DNA from: Betaproteobacteria bacterium
Lineage (GTDB): Bacteria > Pseudomonadota > Gammaproteobacteria > Burkholderiales > Thiobacillaceae
Direction of reading: 5' to 3'
Assembly (NCBI GenBank): GCA_016873905.1
Contig: VGVU01000015.1
Span: 1 to 18,110, forward strand
DNA: 18,110 bases
The notes under the pieces are model-generated. The model did no database searches. It was not told the DNA's origin and worked only from the letters and a program-made list of their open reading frames with translations. Below, piece after piece: positions 7,176-13,723 of this stretch. The translations under genes were made by a program, and so were the position numbers. The number at the start of each line of letters is the position of its first letter. The first letter of the stretch is position 1.

Positions 7176-8424
7176 AGCGCAGAGCCTCCGCCGGATGCAC
7201 GCGCGAGGCGCGCCAGCTCGGATACAGGGTGGCCAGGAAGGAAAGTAACAGCGAGATTCCCCCAACCCACAACACATCGCCCAGAACCAGCTTGGATGGC
7301 AACTCGGAGATGTAATAGACATCGGCCGGGAAGAGGTCCTGTCCGAGAAGGCCCTCGATAAACGGCACCACGGTCTCGATATTGAGGGCCAGGAGGATGC
7401 CCGTGGAGACCCCCATCAGCATCCCGATCACCCCAATCAGACTCCCTTGCACCATGAAGACCTGCATCACCGAGCCAGGCTGCATCCCCAGTGTGCGCAG
7501 GATGGCGATATCGGACTGTTTGTCCTGCACGGCCATCACCAGGGTCGAGACGATGTTGAACGCCGCCACCGCCACAATCAGGGACAGGATGATAAACATC
7601 ATGCGTTTCTCGATCTGCACAGCGCGAAAGAAATTGGCGTGGCTCTGAGTCCAGTCCGACACCGCATATTCGCTGTTGAGGGCATTCACCAAGGCCCGAC
7701 GCACGCGCGGTGCCTCGTCCATATCCGCCAACTTCAGACGCAGGCCCGAGACCGCCTCGCCCGTACGCAACAACTTGGCTGCGTCGTCGATGTGGAGAAA
7801 GGCCAGACCAGCATCGTATTCATACATGCCCGCCTCAAAGACGCCGACCACCGTGAACTGCTTCATGCGCGGGATCATGCCCGCGGGGGTCACCACGCCC
7901 TGCGGCACCACCAGAGTCAGGCGGTCGCCGCGAAACGCGCCCAGTGCCCGGGCCAATTCAGCGCCCAGGACAATATTGAATTCACCGGGACGCAGATCCT
8001 CAAGGCGGCCCGACTTCATCCGCGACGGCACCTCATCGACCTGCCCTTCCCGATCCGGCAAGACCCCGCGCAACATCACCCCGCGCGTCTCGCCACCCGC
8101 CGCCAGCAGGCCCTGGCCGTTGATGTAGGGCGCTGACCCAATAATGCCGGCCTGCTGCCGCACCCGGCCGTCCAGTTCCGGCCAGTTCTCCAGCCGGCCA
8201 TCGTGACCACTCATCTCGATATGCGCCGCCACCCCCAGAATGCGGTTGCGCAATTCATCCTGAAAACCATTCATCACCGACATCACCACGATGAGCGCCA
8301 TCACGCCCAAGGCAATGCCGGCCATGGAGACGACCGAGATAAAGGAGATGAAGTGATTGCGGCGTTTGGCCCGCGTATAACGCAAACCAATCCACAGCTC
8401 AAAGGGCCAACCTGACAGACTCAT
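7168..8424 (-). CDS. lolC: lipoprotein-releasing ABC transporter permease, LolC/LolE family
   Basis: Inner-membrane permease of the Lol lipoprotein export system. It is 418 aa from the ATG at 8424 and begins MSLSGWPFELWIGLRYTRA, a standard family start, with an AGGG ribosome site upstream. An amphipathic RAKRRNHFISFISVVS stretch precedes the first membrane helix (about 25-50). A large periplasmic domain follows, then three helices in the C-terminal 150 residues. The protein ends in WRASRVHPAEALRYE, the family's usual ending. Only one permease gene is next to lolD here, so a LolE partner would have to be elsewhere, or this single type forms a homodimer (LolF-like). The C/E/F assignment is therefore not settled. 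Confidence 0.9.
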   Translation of the reverse strand: MSLSGWPFELWIGLRYTRAKRRNHFISFISVVSMAGIALGVMALIVVMSVMNGFQDELRNRILGVAAHIEMSGHDGRLENWPELDGRVRQQAGIIGSAPYINGQGLLAAGGETRGVMLRGVLPDREGQVDEVPSRMKSGRLEDLRPGEFNIVLGAELARALGAFRGDRLTLVVPQGVVTPAGMIPRMKQFTVVGVFEAGMYEYDAGLAFLHIDDAAKLLRTGEAVSGLRLKLADMDEAPRVRRALVNALNSEYAVSDWTQSHANFFRAVQIEKRMMFIILSLIVAVAAFNIVSTLVMAVQDKQSDIAILRTLGMQPGSVMQVFMVQGSLIGVIGMLMGVSTGILLALNIETVVPFIEGLLGQDLFPADVYYISELPSKLVLGDVLWVGGISLLLSFLATLYPSWRASRVHPAEALRYE

Positions 8425-8481
8425 GCAAAGGCCCTGACGAGACAAAAATGGGAAATGGACATGGGAAAACACATGGGAGAC

Positions 8482-8487
8482 ATTGTA
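8482..8487 (-). promoter_or_regulatory. candidate -10 element for lolCD
   Basis: TACAAT on the minus strand lies about 58 bases before the lolC start. The expected -35 position holds no good hexamer, although the 12-bp tandem repeats begin about 20 bases further upstream. Confidence 0.35.
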
Positions 8488-8507
8488 ACGGGCCTCTGCT
8501 CCGCCGT

Positions 8508-8543
8508 CCGTCCTATTCGCTGTCCTATTCGCCGTCCTATTCG
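8508..8543. repeat. 12-bp tandem repeat, three copies, in the lolC/8651 divergent spacer
   Basis: Three contiguous copies read CCGTCCTATTCG, CTGTCCTATTCG and CCGTCCTATTCG, with a single variable base in the middle copy. They lie upstream of the lolC -10 candidate and about 50 bases from the plus-strand -10 candidate. They could bind a regulator or be simple slippage. Confidence 0.9.
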
Positions 8544-8595
8544 TATTACGGCGTCCGCGTTGATGCGGGTCAATCGGCGCTGGCAGGCTTTTCGT

Positions 8596-8601
8596 TAGAA
8601 T
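8596..8601 (+). promoter_or_regulatory. candidate -10 element for the 8651 gene
   Basis: TAGAAT lies about 50 bases upstream of the plus-strand gene, in the surrounding sequence GTTAGAATACGCC. No clear -35 is seen at 16-18 bases. Confidence 0.35.
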
Positions 8602-8650
8602 ACGCCGCATTCCCTGTTTAACTTCCCCGTTTAAACCACCTCATCCAGCC

Positions 8651-9811
8651 ATGTCATCCGGTCCCCGCGAAATCACCACCCCTTTCCGCCCCATCCCGTT
8701 GGAGGTGCCGGAAGGCATGAAGCCCAACGAGTTTTTCAACAGCGCCGAAAATCTCAACGACCTGATGCACAACAACGGTCTTCTGCAAAACCCGGAAGGC
8801 CTGCTCCTCTATCGCAAGGCCATCGGCCACAGCAACCTGTTCGATGCCTCCATCATCTATAACACCTCGCAATCCGTTCTCGACCCGCTCGGCCGTCCGG
8901 TGCGCCGCACGCAGGTGCCCGATGCAGTGAAGAATGTCTGGAACCGGATGAACCAGATCCTCTTCGATTACATGCTGGAACTCTATCCGGATCCGGAAAG
9001 GCACCTCGTTCTGGCCGGCGAGGCCAGCCTGGATGCCACCTGGCCGCTCACCTCGCCCGGGGTCCCTTCGATCCGCATGCTGCATAATCACTTCATCGTC
9101 TTTGACAAGCAGGAATTGCAGGCCGCGCCGCTGGCCGACGAGGCCAATCCCAACCTGACCGACGGTGGCCAGCACTCCCTGTTCCAGGCCCACATGCGCG
9201 ACCTCTATCGCGCCTTTTTCGACGGCCTGGAACTCTCCATCCTCAGGCCCTGCCAGTCCGGCTCCTGCCGCATTGCCCTTACCGGTTATCCGCAGGGCCT
9301 GCCCAGCTGGGAGATTCACGGTGGGGCCAGCGCACTCAAGGATCCGCGCTTCTGGAGGGAATACGACACCTTGCTCAAGGGTTTCATCGACTTCTACCGC
9401 AGCTTCTTCAGCCAGGTCTCGACCCGCAATGCCCCGCCGCCCCGCGACCTGAACTTTCCGCAGTTGGTTGAGGAAAAACTGCAGTTCAATAACGACTTCC
9501 TCAAGACCGCGAAGATGGTGCGCGACCGTTGCATCAAGGACGCCAAGTACGCCAACGCGATTCGCTGGCAGCCCGCCTTCAAGCAGCTCATCTATCGTAA
9601 CGATGCCGGCAACCTCATTGTCACCATCAGCCAGAACTCCATCGGCAACGCCATCACCGAGCTGCTTGGCGTGGTCGTCAAGCGGGTGCCAGATGCCGAG
9701 ACCTACGCTCAGGCCGAACCGGCCCTGATCGAGAAGCTCCTGGCCGTACGCCAGCGTCTGGTCGAGGCCGATCTGGGCGAGGGCATTGCCACCCCCTCCT
9801 GGCCCGCCTGA
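8651..9811 (+). CDS. conserved-looking protein of unknown function, 386 aa
   Basis: I do not recognise this family. The protein is soluble in appearance: no signal peptide, no membrane helix, and few cysteines (the RPCQSGSCR pair and one in RDRCIKD). It is rich in aromatic residues and normal in composition, with long ordered segments throughout, so it is a real gene rather than a shadow. Motifs that stand out are a His-x-His in SIRMLHNHFIVFD, the segment IALTGYPQGLPSWEIHGG, and a C-terminal stretch LIVTISQNSIGNAITELLGV. The His-x-His recalls HIT or GalT-type active sites, but that is too little to assign one. The ATG at 8651 has no strong ribosome site. The next gene starts 10 bases after its stop, so the two probably form an operon. 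Confidence 0.85.
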   Translation: MSSGPREITTPFRPIPLEVPEGMKPNEFFNSAENLNDLMHNNGLLQNPEGLLLYRKAIGHSNLFDASIIYNTSQSVLDPLGRPVRRTQVPDAVKNVWNRMNQILFDYMLELYPDPERHLVLAGEASLDATWPLTSPGVPSIRMLHNHFIVFDKQELQAAPLADEANPNLTDGGQHSLFQAHMRDLYRAFFDGLELSILRPCQSGSCRIALTGYPQGLPSWEIHGGASALKDPRFWREYDTLLKGFIDFYRSFFSQVSTRNAPPPRDLNFPQLVEEKLQFNNDFLKTAKMVRDRCIKDAKYANAIRWQPAFKQLIYRNDAGNLIVTISQNSIGNAITELLGVVVKRVPDAETYAQAEPALIEKLLAVRQRLVEADLGEGIATPSWPA

Positions 9812-9821
9812 GAGCGCTTGC

Positions 9822-10376
9822 TTGAAAAGCATCCTTGCGCGCCTCTTTGCCAGGAACCTCCCGCCCATGGCGCCTCCCAGTGCCGCGCAGTGTGCGGCTG
9901 AGGATGGGCTCGAGACCTCCGGTTGGGTCTGGTACTTTGCCCAGCCCATTCATCTTGAGGCGCGCATGGAACATCTGGTTCCCAGCGCAGACCTCTCGGC
10001 CCACCTCAACACGGAGGAGTGGCAACAGCTTGAATCCCTGCTGAACCAGTATTTCGACGGCGAGGAATGGCGCTTCTTCCTGACCCTGAAGCAAGGTCTG
10101 AACCCAACGCCGCGGCTTTACTTGCGCGTCACTACCGCTTTCGCCTTCAAACCCCTGCCCATCGACGAAATCATCGGCCGCCCCATGGCCAGCCACTGGC
10201 CCTCCGCAGTTGAAGCGCGGCCGCTGGCCAGATCCCTCGCGCAACAACTCAACGAGATCCAGATGCTGCTCCATGAACAGCCCTTCAACGAGGCGCGTGA
10301 GGCGCGTGGCGAACCACCCGTCAACGGGTTATGGCTCTGGGACCGCCCTGCCCTCCCCGCTGGGAGCAAAGCTTAA
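9822..10376 (+). CDS. RpfE / phosphoglycerate-mutase-like protein, shortened
   Basis: The C-terminal half resembles the proteobacterial family annotated as RpfE regulatory protein or cofactor-independent phosphoglycerate mutase. It shows IIGRPMASHWP, a QQLNEIQMLLHEQPFNEARE section and REARGEPPVNGLWLW, all hallmarks I recall from that family. Family members usually continue for 100 or more residues beyond the WLW motif and begin earlier, whereas this protein ends 14 residues after it. It is thus a short or degenerate version, with function unknown. The start is uncertain: the TTG at 9822 (184 aa, GAGAG upstream) is preferred because the added residues fit the family; the ATG at 9867 would give 169 aa. 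Its last 48 bases overlap the convergent metallopeptidase gene. Confidence 0.65.
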   Translation: MKSILARLFARNLPPMAPPSAAQCAAEDGLETSGWVWYFAQPIHLEARMEHLVPSADLSAHLNTEEWQQLESLLNQYFDGEEWRFFLTLKQGLNPTPRLYLRVTTAFAFKPLPIDEIIGRPMASHWPSAVEARPLARSLAQQLNEIQMLLHEQPFNEAREARGEPPVNGLWLWDRPALPAGSKA

Positions 10377-11144
10377 CGCCAGCGCCAGCGATCCTTCACG
10401 CCGCAAGCGCACCCGCGCCGAGCGATAGTCAGGATACAGAATCTCAACCTCGCGCCAGAAGGCCGGCGAATGGTTGTGTTGCCGCAGATGTGCCAATTCG
10501 TGGCAGATCACATAGTCGATCAGGTCAGCGGACAACATGACCAGCCGCCAGTTCAGGGCCATCCGCCCCTGGGCCGACAGGCTACCCCAGCGCGTCCGCG
10601 CATCGGACAGGCGCAAGGGTGGGATCGCCACCCCCATCTGCGCGGCCTGTATCGCCAGACGCGCCGGCAAGATCATCGCCGCCTGCGCGTGGTACCAATC
10701 ACGCACACGGCCGGGCGCCTCGGACCAGGCACCGCCCAGTTGCAGGCCGTCCGCCCCTGTGCTCGGCACGGTTGGGCCATCTTCCTGCCAGTTCAGGGTG
10801 AGCGGCCCACCTAACCACGGCAGCGCCATCCCGTTGCACCATTCGCGCCGACCCTGCGCAGCGGCTTGCAGGCGTGTCAGCAGCCAGGGCCAATGGCGAC
10901 GGATAAAACCCTCCACCTCGCTCAAGGGGGTGTGGTGTGGGGCCTGCACCACGATGCGCCCCGCCTCCCGCACTTGCAAGGCCAGCGTGCGCCGGGCGCT
11001 GCTACGCCGCAATTGATAGCTGAGTTCAAGATCGGGCCCGGTCAGGGTGTAGAAGGACTCACTGCGCCGTATCGTGGCCCGCCCGCCCCGCCCTTGCCCT
11101 GCAGGCAGCAGCGCTCTCAATCGTCTCATCCAATCCGCTGGCAT
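10329..11144 (-). CDS. YgjP-like zinc metallopeptidase domain protein
   Basis: The protein is 271 aa with the DUF45/YgjP (M48-related, SprT-like) architecture. An N-terminal beta section LSYQLRRSSARRTLALQV is followed by the TRWGSLS element (186-192). The zinc site is HELAHLRQHNHSPAFW, with His215, Glu216 and His219 as HExxH and His225 as the probable third ligand. The biological substrate of the family is not well established; the genes often sit near restriction or housekeeping loci. The ATG at 11144 has GGGAG four bases upstream; an ATG at 11129 is possible. The last 48 bases overlap the 3' end of the plus-strand RpfE-like gene. Confidence 0.85.
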   Translation of the reverse strand: MPADWMRRLRALLPAGQGRGGRATIRRSESFYTLTGPDLELSYQLRRSSARRTLALQVREAGRIVVQAPHHTPLSEVEGFIRRHWPWLLTRLQAAAQGRREWCNGMALPWLGGPLTLNWQEDGPTVPSTGADGLQLGGAWSEAPGRVRDWYHAQAAMILPARLAIQAAQMGVAIPPLRLSDARTRWGSLSAQGRMALNWRLVMLSADLIDYVICHELAHLRQHNHSPAFWREVEILYPDYRSARVRLRREGSLALALSFAPSGEGRAVPEP

Positions 11145-11183
11145 AGGACTCCCAACGCAACCCCAGAGACGGGGCTACGAAAT

Positions 11184-11212
11184 TTGACGAATAGAGGTTG
11201 ATGGTCTATCCC
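11184..11212 (+). promoter_or_regulatory. candidate promoter for the DUF3330-like gene
   Basis: TTGACG (11184-11189) and TATCCC (11207-11212) are separated by 17 bases, about 60 bases before the start at 11274. The -35 is good and the -10 only partly matches. Confidence 0.35.
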
Positions 11213-11273
11213 TGAACGCAGGAATCGAGAAATCGTTTCCTGCCTTCCGGAGCTTCGCAACGAGGAGACCATC

Positions 11274-11453
11274 ATGACACCCAAACCGGAACCCGTTGAA
11301 CAGATTGCGTGCGCATTGTGCATGAAGGAAATCCCGAAATCCGAGGCCACCGTGGCCGAAGCGGCGGATTATCTGCTCTATTTCTGTGGTCTGGATTGTT
11401 ACGATGCCTGGCAGAAAGAACCGCATGAAAACAACGTCCCACCGGCCCAATAG
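11274..11453 (+). CDS. 59-aa DUF3330-like cysteine protein
   Basis: A small gene with a strong ribosome site: GAGGAG at 11262-11267, six bases before the ATG. The 59-aa product begins MTPKPEPVEQ and has two cysteine pairs, CALC near residue 13 and CGLDC near residue 38. The pattern C-x2-C-x-KEIPKSEA, then ADYLLYFCGLDCYDAW, matches the DUF3330 domain as I remember it, a small probable zinc-binding fold related to TRASH/YHS-type modules. I know no enzymatic role. It stands alone, divergent from the metallopeptidase gene and convergent with plsC. Its stop codon lies within a three-copy 8-bp repeat. Confidence 0.8.
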   Translation: MTPKPEPVEQIACALCMKEIPKSEATVAEAADYLLYFCGLDCYDAWQKEPHENNVPPAQ

Positions 11454-11468
11454 CCCAATAGCCCAATT
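11445..11468. repeat. 8-bp tandem repeat, three copies, between two convergent stops
   Basis: GCCCAATA, GCCCAATA and GCCCAATT run without a gap. The first copy contains the DUF3330-like stop codon and the last reaches the plsC stop, so the whole 14-base spacer is repeat sequence. Confidence 0.9.
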
Positions 11469-12202
11469 TAACGCGGCGACGGCAGGGTGAGCATCTGGGC
11501 CTCAATCCATGCCTCCACTTCAGCATTAACCTCGGCGGGTTTGCGTCCGGCCGTGGCAATGGGGGCGCCGATCCGTACCGTGACCCGCCCGGGCTGTTTC
11601 ACCAGCGCGTTCTTTTTCCAGCATTCACCGGCATTGTGAGCCACGGGCACCACGGGTACGCCCGCCTTGCAGGCTAGCCAGGCACCCCCGATCTGATAAT
11701 TGCCACGCTCGCCCGGGGCGATGCGTGTCCCCTCCGGGAAGACAATGACCCAGAATCCGGCCGCCAGTCGTGCCTGCCCCTGTTCCACAAGCTGCTTGAG
11801 GGCCTCGCGCCCCGCCGCTCGATTAATCGCGATGGGGCTAAAGGCCGCCAGGCCCCAGCCAAAAAAGGGCAGGTGTAACAACTCGCGCTTGAGGACAAAG
11901 GACAAGGGCGGAAAGATCTGCTGGAAGGCAATCGTCTCCCAGGCCGACTGGTGTTTGGAGAGAATCACAACGGGTGCGGCCGGCCGGCCATCCGCGTTGA
12001 CCGGCAAGTTTTCCAGACCCTCAACCGTGTAGCGTATGCCTAACACGCGCCTCGCCAAGGCCGTCACCAAGGTGCTCCAGGTGCGGATCAGGCGATATCG
12101 GGTGAGGCGCGGCAGCGCAAAGGTGACGAGGCCGAGCACGCCGTACGGCAGGGTCAACAGGGTTTGCAACAGCAAAAACAGGAGGGAGCGTAAGGCGTTC
12201 AT
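11468..12202 (-). CDS. plsC: 1-acyl-sn-glycerol-3-phosphate acyltransferase (PlsC family)
   Basis: Membrane-associated acyltransferase that adds the second acyl chain to lysophosphatidic acid. It is 244 aa with a hydrophobic N-terminal segment (about 5-35). The catalytic block is HQSAWE (84-89), an HX4E form of the usual HX4D box, found in a subgroup of proteobacterial PlsC proteins. FVLKRELLHLPFFGWGL (102-118), PIAINR and FPEGTR (155-160) are the acceptor-binding motifs, and VPVVPVAHNAG the later one. The ATG at 12202 has only a weak ribosome site; the gene follows DUF2288 by 11 bases and is probably read from the same transcript. Other acyl acceptors (as in the OlsA/PlsC-like subgroup) are possible. 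Confidence 0.9.
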   Translation of the reverse strand: MNALRSLLFLLLQTLLTLPYGVLGLVTFALPRLTRYRLIRTWSTLVTALARRVLGIRYTVEGLENLPVNADGRPAAPVVILSKHQSAWETIAFQQIFPPLSFVLKRELLHLPFFGWGLAAFSPIAINRAAGREALKQLVEQGQARLAAGFWVIVFPEGTRIAPGERGNYQIGGAWLACKAGVPVVPVAHNAGECWKKNALVKQPGRVTVRIGAPIATAGRKPAEVNAEVEAWIEAQMLTLPSPR

Positions 12203-12213
12203 TTAACGAGCTT

Positions 12214-12540
12214 TCATACAGCGGGTGTCCCAACAGGGATCACCTGCGCCAGAACAAAGGGCGCGGCCACCACCGCCCAGAACTGCGCTGCGTCTGACGA
12301 CCAGGCTTGCGCCTCTGCCACGCTGACCGGGGCCACCTGCCCCGCCGCCATCCAGCCCTGAAGGGTGGATGCCTCATCACGAGCCACACAACAGGCCACA
12401 GCGACCAGATCCAGGCCCGCGTCGACCCGAATCAGGGCCCCGCGCGCAAACGCCCGCTCCAGCTCCGTCCAGGTTACCCGACCCGTCTGGGCATTGAACA
12501 GGGTCTCGAGATCCGCCTCCTGAACGGCCGCCTCCGTCAT
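12214..12540 (-). CDS. DUF2288 family protein
   Basis: A 108-aa soluble protein of unknown function. The family pattern is visible: LETLFNAQTGRVTWTELERA near the start, FARGALIRVDAGLDLVAVA in the middle and FWAVVAAPFVLAQVIPV at the end. There is no signal peptide or metal site. Its ATG overlaps the stop of the upstream phospholipase-D-like gene by 4 bases (ATGA), so translation is coupled, and plsC follows by 11 bases. Length is normal for the family. Confidence 0.83.
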   Translation of the reverse strand: MTEAAVQEADLETLFNAQTGRVTWTELERAFARGALIRVDAGLDLVAVACCVARDEASTLQGWMAAGQVAPVSVAEAQAWSSDAAQFWAVVAAPFVLAQVIPVGTPAV

Positions 12541-13109
12541 GCCCCGCTCCTTGGCGTGTAAGGAACCGCCTTGTCCCAGAGGCGTTCCCAGTCCGCCTGG
12601 TAACGGCGGGCAATCTCAGGCTGGTTCCAGATCACCATGACATTTTCCGCATTCCGCTCGGCGGCCGAACGGCTGTAATTAAAACTGCCCAACTCCACGG
12701 AGTGGCCATCAATCACCAGGTACTTGTTGTGTTGGATGGCGTGCTTTTCGTCAATGCGCACGCTGATGCCCTGATTGGCAAGAAAGGTGGCGGCGCTGTA
12801 GCGCTCGCTGCGCTGGCTCTTGTCGAGGACCGCGCGAATCCGAACCCCTCGCTTGTGCGCTGTCAGCAGGGCCTGAGCGATGGGCTTGCTGGTAAAGGAA
12901 TACGCCGCAACCAGAATTTCCTGCTGCGCGCTGCCAATGGCTCGAATCACCAGGGCCTCTGCCCCTCCCTCGGGCGAGAAGCCAATCTCGACCTGCCCGG
13001 TCAGGGGAATGGGTTGACTATCCGGAAGGACGCCCGGAAACAGGCCGCTGAACACGCCACCCAGGGCGATTGCCGCGCCCATAAACAGGGAAAACAAGGT
13101 CTTTGTCAT
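12537..13109 (-). CDS. exported Nuc-type phospholipase D / endonuclease family protein
   Basis: A 190-aa protein with one HKD motif, complete as H127-x-K129-x4-D134-x6-GSFN (141-144). One motif per chain is the Nuc/BfiI arrangement, in which two subunits build the active site, so a non-specific nuclease is more likely than a lipid hydrolase. The N-terminus MTKTLFSLFMGAAIALGG is a signal peptide or anchor, placing the enzyme in the periplasm or at the membrane. VLDKSQRSERYSAATFLANQG is a common section of these proteins. The ATG at 13109 directly follows a hairpin and has no normal ribosome site; a later ATG at 13082 would damage the signal. It is the first gene of a three-gene unit with DUF2288 and plsC. 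Confidence 0.85.
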   Translation of the reverse strand: MTKTLFSLFMGAAIALGGVFSGLFPGVLPDSQPIPLTGQVEIGFSPEGGAEALVIRAIGSAQQEILVAAYSFTSKPIAQALLTAHKRGVRIRAVLDKSQRSERYSAATFLANQGISVRIDEKHAIQHNKYLVIDGHSVELGSFNYSRSAAERNAENVMVIWNQPEIARRYQADWERLWDKAVPYTPRSGA

Positions 13110-13132
13110 AGCGGGTTATTGTCCCGCTTTTT
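13110..13132. other. hairpin abutting the start codon of the Nuc-type gene
   Basis: AGCGGG-TTATTGT-CCCGCT forms a 6-bp stem, followed on the plus strand by a run of five T. Read on the plus strand it resembles a weak intrinsic terminator with no gene ahead of it. On the minus strand it is the last part of the leader before the ATG at 13109 and may cover the ribosome site. Confidence 0.45.
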
Positions 13133-13259
13133 GTGGCGCCATGCATCCCTGACCGCCCGGGCAACGAATCTGGCACAATGGGCAGCCAGTGCCTCGGCCC
13201 AATCTGACCTCACCCGACCGAGCCCGACCCCATCCATCCACCCCCGCATGGAGACCCCA

Positions 13260-13715
13260 ATGAATCGATTTATCCCGTTCCTTGCCACCCTGTTACTGCT
13301 CGCCGGGTGCAACAGCCTGCCCGTCATCGACGGCCAGAAGGAAGACATCGACGCCATTCGCAAGCAGTTATTGGGCGAGATGCCACTGCCTCTGGGGGCC
13401 AAGATCAACAACGAGGCCTCCCTGATCCTGGGAGCGGGGGAAAACTGGACCGGCCGCGTGGTACTCAGCGTCCCGATCGGGGTGGCCGAGGTTTTCAATA
13501 CCCTGCGTGAGCAATTCCAGGCCGGCGGCTGGACCCTGCTCTCCTCGGTCAAGGCCAAAAACAGCATCTTGGTCCTAACCCGTCAGGAGCGCACCGTAAC
13601 GATGGAAATCAGTGAAGGCAGCGGCATCAGCAACAGTAGTCAGATCGTGATGTCCGTAGCCCCCCGCAGCAACACGCCCGCACAACCGGCAACGCAACCG
13701 GCGCGGCGTCCCTAA
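13260..13715 (+). CDS. putative lipoprotein of unknown function
   Basis: A 151-aa protein with a clear lipoprotein signal, MNRFIPFLATLLLLAGC, Cys17 being the predicted lipidated residue; N18 does not give an inner-membrane Asp signal, so outer-membrane sorting by Lol is expected. The rest is a single small domain (about 40-130) with alternating strands and a low-complexity Pro/Thr/Gln tail. I do not recognise the family. The ATG at 13260 has GGAG six bases upstream; a much longer in-frame reading is rejected because it would run into the PLD gene on the other strand. trhP starts 8 bases after the stop, so the two are probably co-transcribed. Confidence 0.8.
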   Translation: MNRFIPFLATLLLLAGCNSLPVIDGQKEDIDAIRKQLLGEMPLPLGAKINNEASLILGAGENWTGRVVLSVPIGVAEVFNTLREQFQAGGWTLLSSVKAKNSILVLTRQERTVTMEISEGSGISNSSQIVMSVAPRSNTPAQPATQPARRP

Positions 13716-13723
13716 GTCTGCCC

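Noticed and set aside
8651..9811. HemF-type coproporphyrinogen oxidase
   Set aside because: First considered from size and position, but none of the conserved HemF sections is present.
8654..9949. 431-codon open frame antisense to the 8651 gene
   Set aside because: Its translation is rich in Gly, Ala, Val and Leu with low-complexity composition typical of the complement of GC-rich coding DNA. The plus-strand product has normal composition, a promoter candidate and a following operon gene.
12702..13259. Long upstream extension of the lipoprotein frame
   Set aside because: It runs through the Nuc-type gene on the opposite strand. The ATG at 13260 has a ribosome site and starts a textbook lipoprotein signal, so the extension is noncoding.
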